In this document: positions 1-6,116 of the stretch, piece by piece
How positions within the stretch are numbered: position 1 is the first letter of the stretch
Layout: each line of letters starts with the position of its first letter
Source: an uncultured Veillonella sp.
GTDB taxonomy: Bacteria; Bacillota_C; Negativicutes; Veillonellales; Veillonellaceae
NCBI GenBank assembly: GCA_900765235.1
Contig: CAAFRK010000125.1
Span: 1 to 6,116 of the forward strand
Reading direction: 5' to 3'
Length of the DNA stretch: 6,116 bases
The notes under the pieces: generated by a model
Seen by the model: the letters and a program-made list of their open reading frames with translations, nothing else
What the model was told of the DNA's origin: nothing
The model's database searches: none
Position numbers and translations under genes: made by a program

Positions 1-800
1 ACGGAGAAAATAAAGTCCGTATGGTTTTCTGGTAAGAAGTTCAACTGACTTTGCGTACCATTAAAGATACCTTTACCAAAAATCAAACCTGAACCAATGG
101 CAATCTTAGACTGAATAATATGATAGCCAGATCCAAAAGGATCAATATCTGGATTTAAAAATACGAGAATACGTTGTTTTTGGTATTCTTTCAGTACAAA
201 CCACCCCAAAGGCATCAATAATAAACCAGTACCGGCAATAATTTTTATAAGTCTTGTTCTAATACCAGAAATAAATAACATGCCCACAAAAATAGCAATA
301 TACACAAGAGATGTACCTAGGTCAGGCTGTAAGAATACGAGTGCAATAGGTACCCCAACATATAATACAGGCAATATTAATGATTTAAATGTATCTAACT
401 TGCCAATACGAGGCTCTAGCATTTTAGCCATGCAAATAATCATGAGCAATTTAGAAAACTCTGATGGTTGAATCGTAATAGGTCCCAATTGAATCCAGCG
501 TTGGGCCCCCAATGCAGAGGTACCAACGGCCATAACGGCAATCAACATCAAAAGGGTAATGGCGTAAATGATATTACCCCAATCCTTTAGGCGATGGTAG
601 TTAAGAAACTGCATACCTATCACAACGGCTACATTAGCTAGGAAAAATATAAGTTGTTTTACTACTAAACTACCAAATCCAATAGGCTCTTGATTAACAT
701 GGGTTGCACTGCCAATGGCTGCTAAACCAATACAAACAAGTAAGAAAGTACATATGATAATAGCCCAGTCGCTATCGTTCCATAGTTTCCGCCACATCAT
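1..800 (-). CDS. rodA: RodA, SEDS-family peptidoglycan glycosyltransferase (partial, C-terminal part off window)
   Basis: RodA is the integral-membrane SEDS polymerase that makes glycan strands from lipid II during elongation, paired with PBP2. The first 266 codons are visible; family members are about 370 aa, so roughly 100 residues lie beyond position 1. Several hydrophobic transmembrane stretches are present (for example about residues 12-31, 45-64, 77-93, 140-157, 163-178, 185-203). Family motifs are GAQRW (98-102), the IQPSEFSK segment (110-117), QPDLGT (158-163) and [10 protein letters not shown] (257-266). The Asp of HTD is residue 262 counted from the first ATG and corresponds to the essential Asp of RodA enzymes (I recall E. 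coli D262). The start is a tandem ATGATG (800-795); an AGGTG lies 2 nt before the first and 5 nt before the second, so the second (797) may be the real start. It begins 5 nt after the minD stop. FtsW or SpoVE is the alternative within SEDS, but the mre/PBP2 context argues for RodA. Confidence 0.95.
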   Translation of the reverse strand, partial: MMWRKLWNDSDWAIIICTFLLVCIGLAAIGSATHVNQEPIGFGSLVVKQLIFFLANVAVVIGMQFLNYHRLKDWGNIIYAITLLMLIAVMAVGTSALGAQRWIQLGPITIQPSEFSKLLMIICMAKMLEPRIGKLDTFKSLILPVLYVGVPIALVFLQPDLGTSLVYIAIFVGMLFISGIRTRLIKIIAGTGLLLMPLGWFVLKEYQKQRILVFLNPDIDPFGSGYHIIQSKIAIGSGLIFGKGIFNGTQSQLNFLPENHTDFIFS

Positions 801-802
801 AT

Positions 803-807
803 CACCT
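803..807 (-). promoter_or_regulatory. Ribosome binding site of rodA, overlapping the minD stop codon
   Basis: AGGTG on the minus strand shares two bases with the minD stop codon TAG (808-806). Its spacing (2 nt to the first ATG, 5 nt to the second) favours the second of the tandem start codons. The overlap with the minD stop suggests that ribosomes terminating on minD help initiation on rodA. Confidence 0.6.
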
Positions 808-1729
808 ATTTCAATTTACGACGGCGCCATAAGCTTTGCTTACCTTGCACTAATAAGCGCTGAGTAGTCCAACCGCCGCGATTAATATAGAGAACATTAT
901 TCGAGTCTTCAAAGATAGACTCACCAGCTGCAGCAAGTGTAGGTGTACCTTGTTTTTCTGTAGCAGCCTTTTTCTTCGCTACATAGGCATCAAATTGCTT
1001 TTGTACATCATAATCTTCCCAGCAATCCCCAGTTACAACATAGTCTACAAGAGGTGCTAATACATTGCGGAATTCATGAGAAGCAAGCTCTAACAGATGT
1101 CCATCTTGTGTATAGGTTAACACATCTTCATCATAAGGAATCATAGCCCCTACATATTCGGCGCGAAGAACTTCTAGCATATCGTATAAGTCTATGTCTT
1201 CCCCATCTGTAGGTACTGCATTAAATACAATAGCAAAATCGCGAATATTATGTTCCTCACACACTTGAATCATGCGCGCTCCATTACGTAAGGATACCCA
1301 CAACGGATGTGTTACAACAATACAGCGATTTACCAAGTCTAAAATAGACTCTATGCCCTTACCAATACCGGCTGGAGCATCAATCAAAATATAGTCATAT
1401 ACATCACAAAGTCGACGGACTAATTTCTTATACTTCTTACGACCTATATCTTCCCAGCGCGCACTTTGACTAGCCGGTAAGAAATCTAGATTTTCTGCAA
1501 TTGTTACAATAGCATCGTCTGTATATTCTTTATCTTCACTCGCATCTAGTGCATCATAGATGATTTCATCTGCTACACCTAACACAAGATCCAAATCGCG
1601 CAATCCAAAGTCCCCATCACAGAGCAATACGCGGTGCCCTGCATGACTTAAGGCTGCACCCAAGCATGCAGTGACAGTCGTTTTACCTACGCCACCCTTG
1701 CCGGATACAACACCAATGATTTCGCCCAT
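806..1729 (-). CDS. minD: Divergent MinD-family septum-site ATPase with C-terminal extension
   Basis: MinD is a ParA/MinD-type ATPase that dimerises with ATP, binds the membrane by a C-terminal amphipathic helix and recruits MinC. Seen here (307 aa from the 1729 ATG): deviant Walker [10 protein letters not shown] (10-18) with signature Lys11 and Lys16; switch [16 protein letters not shown] (37-51) with Asp40, as in E. coli; LPASQ (84-88); Walker [10 protein letters not shown] (114-122). The start at 1729 is preferred over the longer frame from 1753 because it gives the canonical short MinD N-terminus, has AAAGGA 5 nt upstream and avoids overlapping mrdA. Oddities: the usual PEVSSVRDADR helix reads [11 protein letters not shown] (142-152), losing its acidic residues. 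The protein is about 40 aa longer than typical MinD (265-270 aa), with a Lys/Ala/Gly-rich linker and a basic tail ending WRRRKLK that could be the membrane-targeting helix. No minC or minE lies beside it. A different ParA/MinD subfamily role cannot be excluded. Confidence 0.85.
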   Translation of the reverse strand: MGEIIGVVSGKGGVGKTTVTACLGAALSHAGHRVLLCDGDFGLRDLDLVLGVADEIIYDALDASEDKEYTDDAIVTIAENLDFLPASQSARWEDIGRKKYKKLVRRLCDVYDYILIDAPAGIGKGIESILDLVNRCIVVTHPLWVSLRNGARMIQVCEEHNIRDFAIVFNAVPTDGEDIDLYDMLEVLRAEYVGAMIPYDEDVLTYTQDGHLLELASHEFRNVLAPLVDYVVTGDCWEDYDVQKQFDAYVAKKKAATEKQGTPTLAAAGESIFEDSNNVLYINRGGWTTQRLLVQGKQSLWRRRKLK

Positions 1730-1730
1730 A

Positions 1731-3653
1731 CTAATCCTTTCTTGGTTGCCCACTAGTTACTGCCTTCTCCGGTTTTTGACCATTCGTCGTATTGCCTACA
1801 GTGGCAGCATCTTTATTACTTTTAGTATTTGTATCATTCGTTTTTTTATTCAACGGTACATTGAAATATGCAGCTAACACATCTCGTACGATTGGGCCTG
1901 CAGAACCGGCACCAAAGCTACCTTGTTCAACGAGTGCAACCACAACAATTTGCGGTTTATCATATGGTGCATAGGCTACGAACCAGCCATGATCTCGGCC
2001 ATGTGCGTTTTCCGCAGTACCAGTTTTACCCGCTACATTTATAGGGAATCCTTTAAATAAATCCCCTGCTGTACCGCCCTCATTCGTTACATCGCGCAAG
2101 CCTTCTCTAATGAGATCCATAATATTTTTAGGAACTGGTAGAATTCCTAATTTATCAGGTCCAAAAATTTCTTTTGGCGTGCCATCTTTATTATCGATGC
2201 GGCTTACCACATACGGTCTATATTTAATGCCTCCATTAGCCACTTCACTGAGCATTACAGCCATTTGTAATGGCGTAACCAATGTGAAAGATTGACCAAT
2301 TGCAGCATCAAAGGTTTCCCCTAAGTACCAATCTTCATCATATACTTTTCGTTTATACTCAGGGCTTGCCATAATGCCAGCGGCCTCACCTGGTAAATTA
2401 ATACCAGTCTTTTCACCTATGCCAAAATACGCAGCATATTTATCGAGATTTTCTATGCCTACACGATTACCCATTTCATAGAAGTAAACATTGTCAGACT
2501 TAGCAAGTGCTTTATTAAAATTAAGCCATCCTAATGCTTCACCTTCCGCATTTCGTTTATCGATCAACCAGTGCTTACCACTGTCAAAGATCATCTCTTC
2601 AGGAGTAACCTTTTTAAGGTCTAATGCAGCTGTACCAGTAATAATCTTAAATGGTGACCCTGGTGGATACTCACCAGAAATAACCTTATTATCAAATGGA
2701 TGATTTTTATCGTTATTAAGCTGATTCCATTGAGCTGTTGTAATGCCTTTCGCAAACCAGTTTGGATTGAATTCAGGAGCGCTGACCATAGCTAAAATAG
2801 CCCCTGTATTAGGATCCATAGCCACCACTGCTGCCCCTTGTGCCGGAATACCTTGAGCACGCAACTGATTAAGCTGATTTTTAACGGCCTCTTCTGCAGC
2901 CTTTTGAAGATTTACATCAATAGTTAAATGAATATTAGCGCCTGGTACTGTATGCTTTCTATCTACCTCAGCCACAGGACGACCTGTAGCATCGACTTCA
3001 ACTTGCTTACCACCATCAGTGCCACGCAAGATAGAATCATATAATTTCTCAAGGCCAGAACGACCTAAAATGGTACCACCACTTACGAGTGTATTAGGAT
3101 CTTGCTGTTTCAGCTCTTCTAATTCATCTTCGCTTACTTCACCAACATAACCAAATAGTTGAGAAGCCATCGTTTCATATGGATAGTATCGAAGTGGCTC
3201 AACATCAATCGTTACCCCCGGTAATTCATGTCGATGCTCTTCAATGGTTGTTACTACGTCCATTGAAATATCATTAGCGATACGTATTGGCTCATAGCCA
3301 TACTTGTGATCATTAACTTTCTTTTTAATATCTTCAGGCTTCATTTTCAATAAAGCTGCTAATTTAGCCACTTCACCATCGTCCAAAGCCTTTCCTGTAG
3401 GCATGATAGATATTGTATAAGCAGGTCTAGAGCCTACAAGAATTTGACCATTGCGATCATACATAATGCCCCGTGCTGCAGTCATCGGTACCATGCGTAG
3501 ACGGTTACCCTCCGCCTTAGCTTGATAATAACCGCCAGCCAAGATTTGTAGCATAAATAAACGCAATGCCAATACTATAAATATGCCCGCTACAATGTAA
3601 AAGAGTACATCAAAGCGACTCGTTTTTCTTCGTTTATAGAGGCCTTCAAGCAC
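1731..3653 (-). CDS. mrdA: Penicillin-binding protein 2 (class B elongasome transpeptidase)
   Basis: PBP2 is the D,D-transpeptidase that cross-links glycan made by RodA during peripheral wall growth; it is anchored in the inner membrane and acts outside it. The 640-aa length is close to E. coli PBP2 (633). Seen: a short basic cytoplasmic N-terminus, one transmembrane helix (about 14-37), the dimerisation/pedestal domain with RGIMYDRNG (61-69) and GRSGLE (197-202), and a transpeptidase domain with all three active-site motifs: SPFK (Ser333, Lys336), SDN (386-388) and KTGT (543-546). Motif spacing matches the family. After about residue 600 an Asn/Thr/Lys-rich low-complexity tail of about 40 residues follows, probably disordered. 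Translation starts at GTG with a strong Shine-Dalgarno 5 nt upstream. It sits between mreD (23-nt gap) and minD (1-nt gap). No catalytic residue is missing. Confidence 0.97.
   Translation of the reverse strand: MLEGLYKRRKTSRFDVLFYIVAGIFIVLALRLFMLQILAGGYYQAKAEGNRLRMVPMTAARGIMYDRNGQILVGSRPAYTISIMPTGKALDDGEVAKLAALLKMKPEDIKKKVNDHKYGYEPIRIANDISMDVVTTIEEHRHELPGVTIDVEPLRYYPYETMASQLFGYVGEVSEDELEELKQQDPNTLVSGGTILGRSGLEKLYDSILRGTDGGKQVEVDATGRPVAEVDRKHTVPGANIHLTIDVNLQKAAEEAVKNQLNQLRAQGIPAQGAAVVAMDPNTGAILAMVSAPEFNPNWFAKGITTAQWNQLNNDKNHPFDNKVISGEYPPGSPFKIITGTAALDLKKVTPEEMIFDSGKHWLIDKRNAEGEALGWLNFNKALAKSDNVYFYEMGNRVGIENLDKYAAYFGIGEKTGINLPGEAAGIMASPEYKRKVYDEDWYLGETFDAAIGQSFTLVTPLQMAVMLSEVANGGIKYRPYVVSRIDNKDGTPKEIFGPDKLGILPVPKNIMDLIREGLRDVTNEGGTAGDLFKGFPINVAGKTGTAENAHGRDHGWFVAYAPYDKPQIVVVALVEQGSFGAGSAGPIVRDVLAAYFNVPLNKKTNDTNTKSNKDAATVGNTTNGQKPEKAVTSGQPRKD
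1735..1743 (-). promoter_or_regulatory. Ribosome binding site that fixes the minD start
   Basis: AAGAAAGGA on the minus strand lies inside the last codons of mrdA, with its AAAGGA core ending 5 nt before the ATG at 1729. This good match and spacing, plus the conserved N-terminus that follows, decide for the 1729 start over the upstream in-frame ATG at 1753. Confidence 0.75.
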
Positions 3654-3658
3654 TCTTT

Positions 3659-3667
3659 CACCCCCTT
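3659..3667 (-). promoter_or_regulatory. Strong ribosome binding site ahead of the mrdA GTG start
   Basis: AAGGGGGTG on the minus strand, one mismatch from the consensus AAGGAGGTG, ends 5 nt before the GTG at 3653. It lies in the only real intergenic gap of the cluster (3654-3676). It supports GTG as the start and probably compensates for the weaker initiation codon. Confidence 0.75.
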
Positions 3668-3676
3668 ACCAAATTA

Positions 3677-4168
3677 TTACCAAATATAATCTTGTTGTTC
3701 ATCCTTACGCCACAACAATCCATGTACGATAGCAGCCAATACGCCGTTCCAGAACAGTACAGGTATAACCATATGCCACATATATAAGCCAATATGCAAA
3801 TCCCCACCACTAGCCAAGATCATAAGGCTACGGATAAAACCATCTAGCAAGGTACATATAGCTACAATAGCACTAGACCAATACCAACGTTCTTCATAGA
3901 GTCTATGTTTTACAGCGGATAATAGGTAAACCACAAGAACGTAAGGAAATAAATGGAGCCCAAAGAAATTAGATATCAATACATCATGGACGATACCACC
4001 TATAACAGCGGCCATTATCCCCATACGACGTCCTTTAAAAAGAGTAACCATAACAATGATGGTCAAGATTAAATTGGGTAACCAATTCGTATGAAAAATA
4101 GCAGGCAATAATTGAGCCTGTATAAAATAAATTAAGAATCCACAGAGGACTAAAGCTAGACGCGTCAT
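3677..4168 (-). CDS. mreD: MreD, rod-shape-determining membrane protein
   Basis: MreD is a small polytopic inner-membrane protein of the elongasome that works with MreC to modulate RodA-PBP2 activity. This 163-aa protein has the usual family length and is almost entirely hydrophobic, with about five to six transmembrane segments (roughly 4-22, 29-46, 50-66, 70-86, 96-116, 128-150). The family-typical P-N-L pattern (residues 31-33) and a GIVHDVL turn (58-64) are present. The basic loop after residue 86 and the charged C-terminus (WRKDEQQDYIW) fit a cytoplasmic location. The ATG overlaps the mreC stop codon by 4 nt (ATGA), so the two are translationally coupled. The assignment rests on hydropathy, size and position between mreC and mrdA, since MreD sequences are poorly conserved. 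Confidence 0.92.
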   Translation of the reverse strand: MTRLALVLCGFLIYFIQAQLLPAIFHTNWLPNLILTIIVMVTLFKGRRMGIMAAVIGGIVHDVLISNFFGLHLFPYVLVVYLLSAVKHRLYEERWYWSSAIVAICTLLDGFIRSLMILASGGDLHIGLYMWHMVIPVLFWNGVLAAIVHGLLWRKDEQQDYIW

Positions 4169-5082
4169 GGTTTAACGGCCCCCTTTGCCCCTTCTACTTG
4201 ATCTCGTTGTGTTTGAGGTACAAGCTTAGGCTCAAGCCCTGGTTTTTGTGGTGCACTAACAGAAGATGATGTAAGAACAAACACCTCTTCCAGACGGTAA
4301 AAGTCTACACTAGGTGTGATAAGGGCATTCTTAACAAAGCCTTCTGTATCATTTTCGATAGACTGTACATTGCCAACAGGCAATCCTTTTGGATAGATAC
4401 CACCGTACCCAGAGGTTATTAATTTATCCCCTACTAATACATCGCCATCACGAGCAATATTTACCATTGATGGTGTACGAGGTGAATCTCCATCGCCCTT
4501 TACAACACCAGATAAACGGGATTCAGGACGCTGTACGATAACACCAATTGCACTACGCGGGTCAAGAATAGTTTGCACACGAGAGGAATGAGGATATACA
4601 TCGGTAATAAAACCAACTACCCCACTTGGTACAACGACAGCCATATTAACGGCCATCCCATCTTCACTACCCTTATCGATAGTGAAAGTATTTGTCCATG
4701 TACCGTAATCCTTTGTAATAATGCCAGCCAATGTCATGGAAAATTCCGGATGACTACTCTTATAGTTAAGAAGCTGACGAAGTCGAATATTTTCTGCCAC
4801 TACCTCATCATAGTTAACTACCTTTTGTTCTAATGCGGCTTTACGAGATGCTTCCTCATCACTTTCAATAGTTGCAGAAATAGCATTGTTGAGCACTGTG
4901 AAGCCTGTTTGCACACCATCAAGTAAACGAGCAGAGCCATAAGCAAATGGTGTTGTAATGCCTTCAAGAGTAACAGTAACAAAAGGAATACTAGTTCGTT
5001 GTTTCCATGCAAATCCGAGCAAAGCCAATAGGATACAGCTAATGACAACGACGATAATTAACTTTTTATCTGACTGTATCAT
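4165..5082 (-). CDS. mreC: MreC, rod-shape-determining periplasmic scaffold
   Basis: MreC is a bitopic membrane protein whose extracytoplasmic domain self-assembles and activates PBP2. The 305-aa protein has a short cytoplasmic N-terminus, one transmembrane helix (about 7-26), a predicted coiled coil (about 73-108) ending in the family-typical ENIRLRQLL (97-105), and a two-part beta-domain (about 114-270). The beta-domain carries motifs such as DKGSEDGM, VVGFITDV and GDKLITSGYGG. The final 35 or so residues are rich in Pro, Gln and Lys and probably unstructured. The ATG at 5082 begins 1 nt after the mreB stop, with AAAGGG (5094-5099) 11 nt upstream. Order and length are typical of mreC, and no residue looks broken. 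Confidence 0.96.
   Translation of the reverse strand: MIQSDKKLIIVVVISCILLALLGFAWKQRTSIPFVTVTLEGITTPFAYGSARLLDGVQTGFTVLNNAISATIESDEEASRKAALEQKVVNYDEVVAENIRLRQLLNYKSSHPEFSMTLAGIITKDYGTWTNTFTIDKGSEDGMAVNMAVVVPSGVVGFITDVYPHSSRVQTILDPRSAIGVIVQRPESRLSGVVKGDGDSPRTPSMVNIARDGDVLVGDKLITSGYGGIYPKGLPVGNVQSIENDTEGFVKNALITPSVDFYRLEEVFVLTSSSVSAPQKPGLEPKLVPQTQRDQVEGAKGAVKP
4179..4186 (-). promoter_or_regulatory. Ribosome binding site of mreD inside mreC
   Basis: AAAGGGGG on the minus strand lies within the last codons of mreC, 10 nt upstream of the mreD ATG. The spacing is on the long side, and the ATGA stop/start overlap probably supplies re-initiation as well. Confidence 0.5.
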
Positions 5083-5083
5083 A

Positions 5084-6116
5084 TTAGTCTTGGCCCTTTC
5101 TATTTTTAGAATTTACAATAAATCTCGATAAACTCACTAAGTCCGATGAAGCCCCATTAAGGCCTACAACAACTTTCGTCTCAGGTGCGTCCGGAACGTG
5201 TACAGGCACACCTAATTCGCCACCAATACGCTCTGCCAGGCCAGATAATTGCGCTGTACCACCAGTGAGGTAGATTCCATATTGCATAATATCGGCTACA
5301 ATTTCAGGTTCAGCGGAACGAATCATTTGTTTTAATTCATCCAAAAGGCCTCCGATACAGTCATTAACTACTTGGTATACTTCAGACTGATGAATGACAC
5401 AACGTCTACCTAAACCATTCATCATATCACGGCCTTGAAAGGCATATTCCGCATCTTCTAGTGGTGCCATAGCAGTACCTACGGTATGTTTAATATCCTC
5501 TATAATTTCATCAGAAACGATAACACCAAAACACTCGCGTACATAGCGTAGCAACGCATTGTTAATATCTGAACCACCAAAGCGTATAGTTTTGCTATCT
5601 ACAATACCGCCCAATGAAACAATACCCATATCTACGGTACCACCACCAATATCAATGACCATGGATCCACGAGCTTCAAAGATAGGTGCACCGCAACCAA
5701 TAGCTGCAGCCACAGGACGTTCAATAAGAAATACTTCGCGGGCTCCCGCCTGAATAACGGCATCCATCATCGCTCTTTGCTCAACATCAGTCATCCCGCA
5801 CGGAACACCAACAAGAACTCGAGCACGACGCAATGCATTAGATACCTTATTCAGAAAATAGTTAAGCATCGTATGCATAACGCGATAATCCACAATAAAG
5901 CCATCTTTTAACGGTGTCAAAGGTCGCCACATATCCGGCATGCGCAACACAAGGCGAGCCGCTTCATCTCCGACGGCTACTACTTTTTCTTGTTTTGTAT
6001 CAGTGGCTATAATAGATGGCTCGCTTATAACGGTTCCTCGCGTCCCCCCCATGAGGCGCGTCTGTATGGACCCAATATCTATACTTACATCTTTTCCTAG
6101 AGTAGATAAAATGCAA
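5084..6116 (-). CDS. mreB: MreB, actin-like cytoskeletal ATPase (divergent; extreme N-terminus off window)
   Basis: MreB polymerises with ATP into membrane-bound antiparallel filaments that orient elongasome movement. The reading frame stays open to the window edge and 343 residues are visible, against about 335-347 for the family, so only the start codon and perhaps a few residues are missing. An in-frame ATG at 6052 is not the start: the 21 residues before it hold the phosphate-1 motif KDVSIDIGSIQT, equivalent to KDIGIDLGTANT. Other motifs (residues counted from 6115): EPSIIA (32-37), KDGFIVDY (70-77), VGVPCGMTDVE (102-112), LIERPVAAAIG (130-140), phosphate-2 DIGGGTVD (155-162) and the adenosine motif LTGGT (283-287). 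Oddities: Arg133 stands where MreB proteins have the second Glu of LIEEP, thought to position catalytic water; phosphate-1 has SIQ for TAN; LTGGTAQL replaces LTGGGALL. A seven-G run follows codon 21. An Mbl/MreBH-like paralogue is possible, but mreCD linkage favours MreB. Confidence 0.95.
   Translation of the reverse strand, partial: CILSTLGKDVSIDIGSIQTRLMGGTRGTVISEPSIIATDTKQEKVVAVGDEAARLVLRMPDMWRPLTPLKDGFIVDYRVMHTMLNYFLNKVSNALRRARVLVGVPCGMTDVEQRAMMDAVIQAGAREVFLIERPVAAAIGCGAPIFEARGSMVIDIGGGTVDMGIVSLGGIVDSKTIRFGGSDINNALLRYVRECFGVIVSDEIIEDIKHTVGTAMAPLEDAEYAFQGRDMMNGLGRRCVIHQSEVYQVVNDCIGGLLDELKQMIRSAEPEIVADIMQYGIYLTGGTAQLSGLAERIGGELGVPVHVPDAPETKVVVGLNGASSDLVSLSRFIVNSKNRKGQD
6044..6050 (-). repeat. 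Seven-G homopolymer in mreB coding sequence
   Basis: The minus strand reads ATGGGGGGGACG here, a run of seven G inside the mreB frame just after the phosphate-1 region. It is the longest G/C homopolymer I noticed in the window. A one-base slip would frameshift mreB about 22 codons into the visible sequence. It may be chance (Met-Gly-Gly codons) or a slippage-prone site. Confidence 0.6.

Noticed and set aside
1..800. rodA as a truncated pseudogene.
   Set aside because: The frame is open to the window edge with every expected motif up to HTDFIFS. The missing C-terminus is simply outside the window.
1730..1753. Longer minD beginning at the ATG at 1753 (8 extra residues).
   Set aside because: It would overlap the mrdA end, has a poorer upstream context, and adds residues absent from MinD proteins. 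The 1729 ATG has AAAGGA at 5-nt spacing and gives the canonical N-terminus.
3654..3676. Internal promoter or terminator in the only gap between genes.
   Set aside because: The 23 nt contain just the strong Shine-Dalgarno; there is no room for a promoter and no hairpin with a T-run.
4573..4833. Plus-strand open frame of 86 codons opposite mreC.
   Set aside because: It is antisense to a well-supported gene and has no recognisable domain. It looks like a shadow frame, as do the other short plus-strand frames at 280-471, 1671-1877, 1792-1974, 2110-2295, 2491-2703 and 5559-5753.
4830..5048. Leu-rich minus-strand frame of 72 codons within mreC.
   Set aside because: It lies in another frame of the mreC coiled-coil and N-terminal region. 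Its leucine-rich composition is an artefact of reading that sequence out of frame.
1..6116. CRISPR array, tRNA/rRNA, insertion sequence, prophage or defence genes.
   Set aside because: Coding sequence fills the window almost completely with core cell-wall genes. I saw no direct repeat arrays, terminal inverted repeats or RNA gene signatures.

Overview
All six genes in this window lie on the minus strand in one tight cluster. Reading from high to low coordinates they are mreB (5' end just off the window), mreC, mreD, mrdA (PBP2), a divergent minD, and rodA (3' part off the window). This is the rod-shape / peripheral peptidoglycan (elongasome) operon of a bacterium. The base composition looks low-to-moderate GC (about 40 % by eye). 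The order mreBCD - class B PBP - min gene - rodA is the Firmicutes-type arrangement. Together with the protein flavour this suggests a Negativicute, most likely a Veillonella or close relative. That assignment comes from recall and gestalt, not a database search.

Layout: mreB 5084-6116 (partial), 1-nt gap, mreC 4165-5082, 4-nt ATGA overlap, mreD 3677-4168, 23-nt gap with a strong Shine-Dalgarno, mrdA 1731-3653 (GTG start), 1-nt gap, minD 806-1729, 5-nt gap, rodA 1-800 (partial). The spacing makes a single polycistronic transcript and translational coupling very likely. I see no internal terminator, and the promoter must lie upstream of mreB, beyond position 6116. No non-coding stretch exceeds 23 nt. 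I saw no RNA genes, mobile elements or CRISPR arrays.

How the genes work together: MreB (actin-like filament), MreC and MreD (membrane scaffold and regulators) position and activate the RodA-PBP2 pair. RodA is the SEDS glycosyltransferase and PBP2 the transpeptidase that inserts peripheral peptidoglycan. MinD is a deviant-Walker-A ATPase that normally recruits MinC, the FtsZ antagonist, and is cycled by MinE.

The core enzymes RodA and PBP2 keep all the expected catalytic signatures. The two cytoskeletal nucleotide-binding proteins, MreB and MinD, are noticeably altered. MreB has Arg where the family has a catalytic-water Glu, and an unusual phosphate-1 loop. MinD has no minC or minE partner at the positions where related operons carry them, has lost acidic residues in the helix used for partner binding, and carries a long C-terminal extension. 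If the host is a coccoid Veillonella, this would be an elongation/Min machinery repurposed in a coccus. No wholly new system is evident; these deviations are the parts worth a second look.
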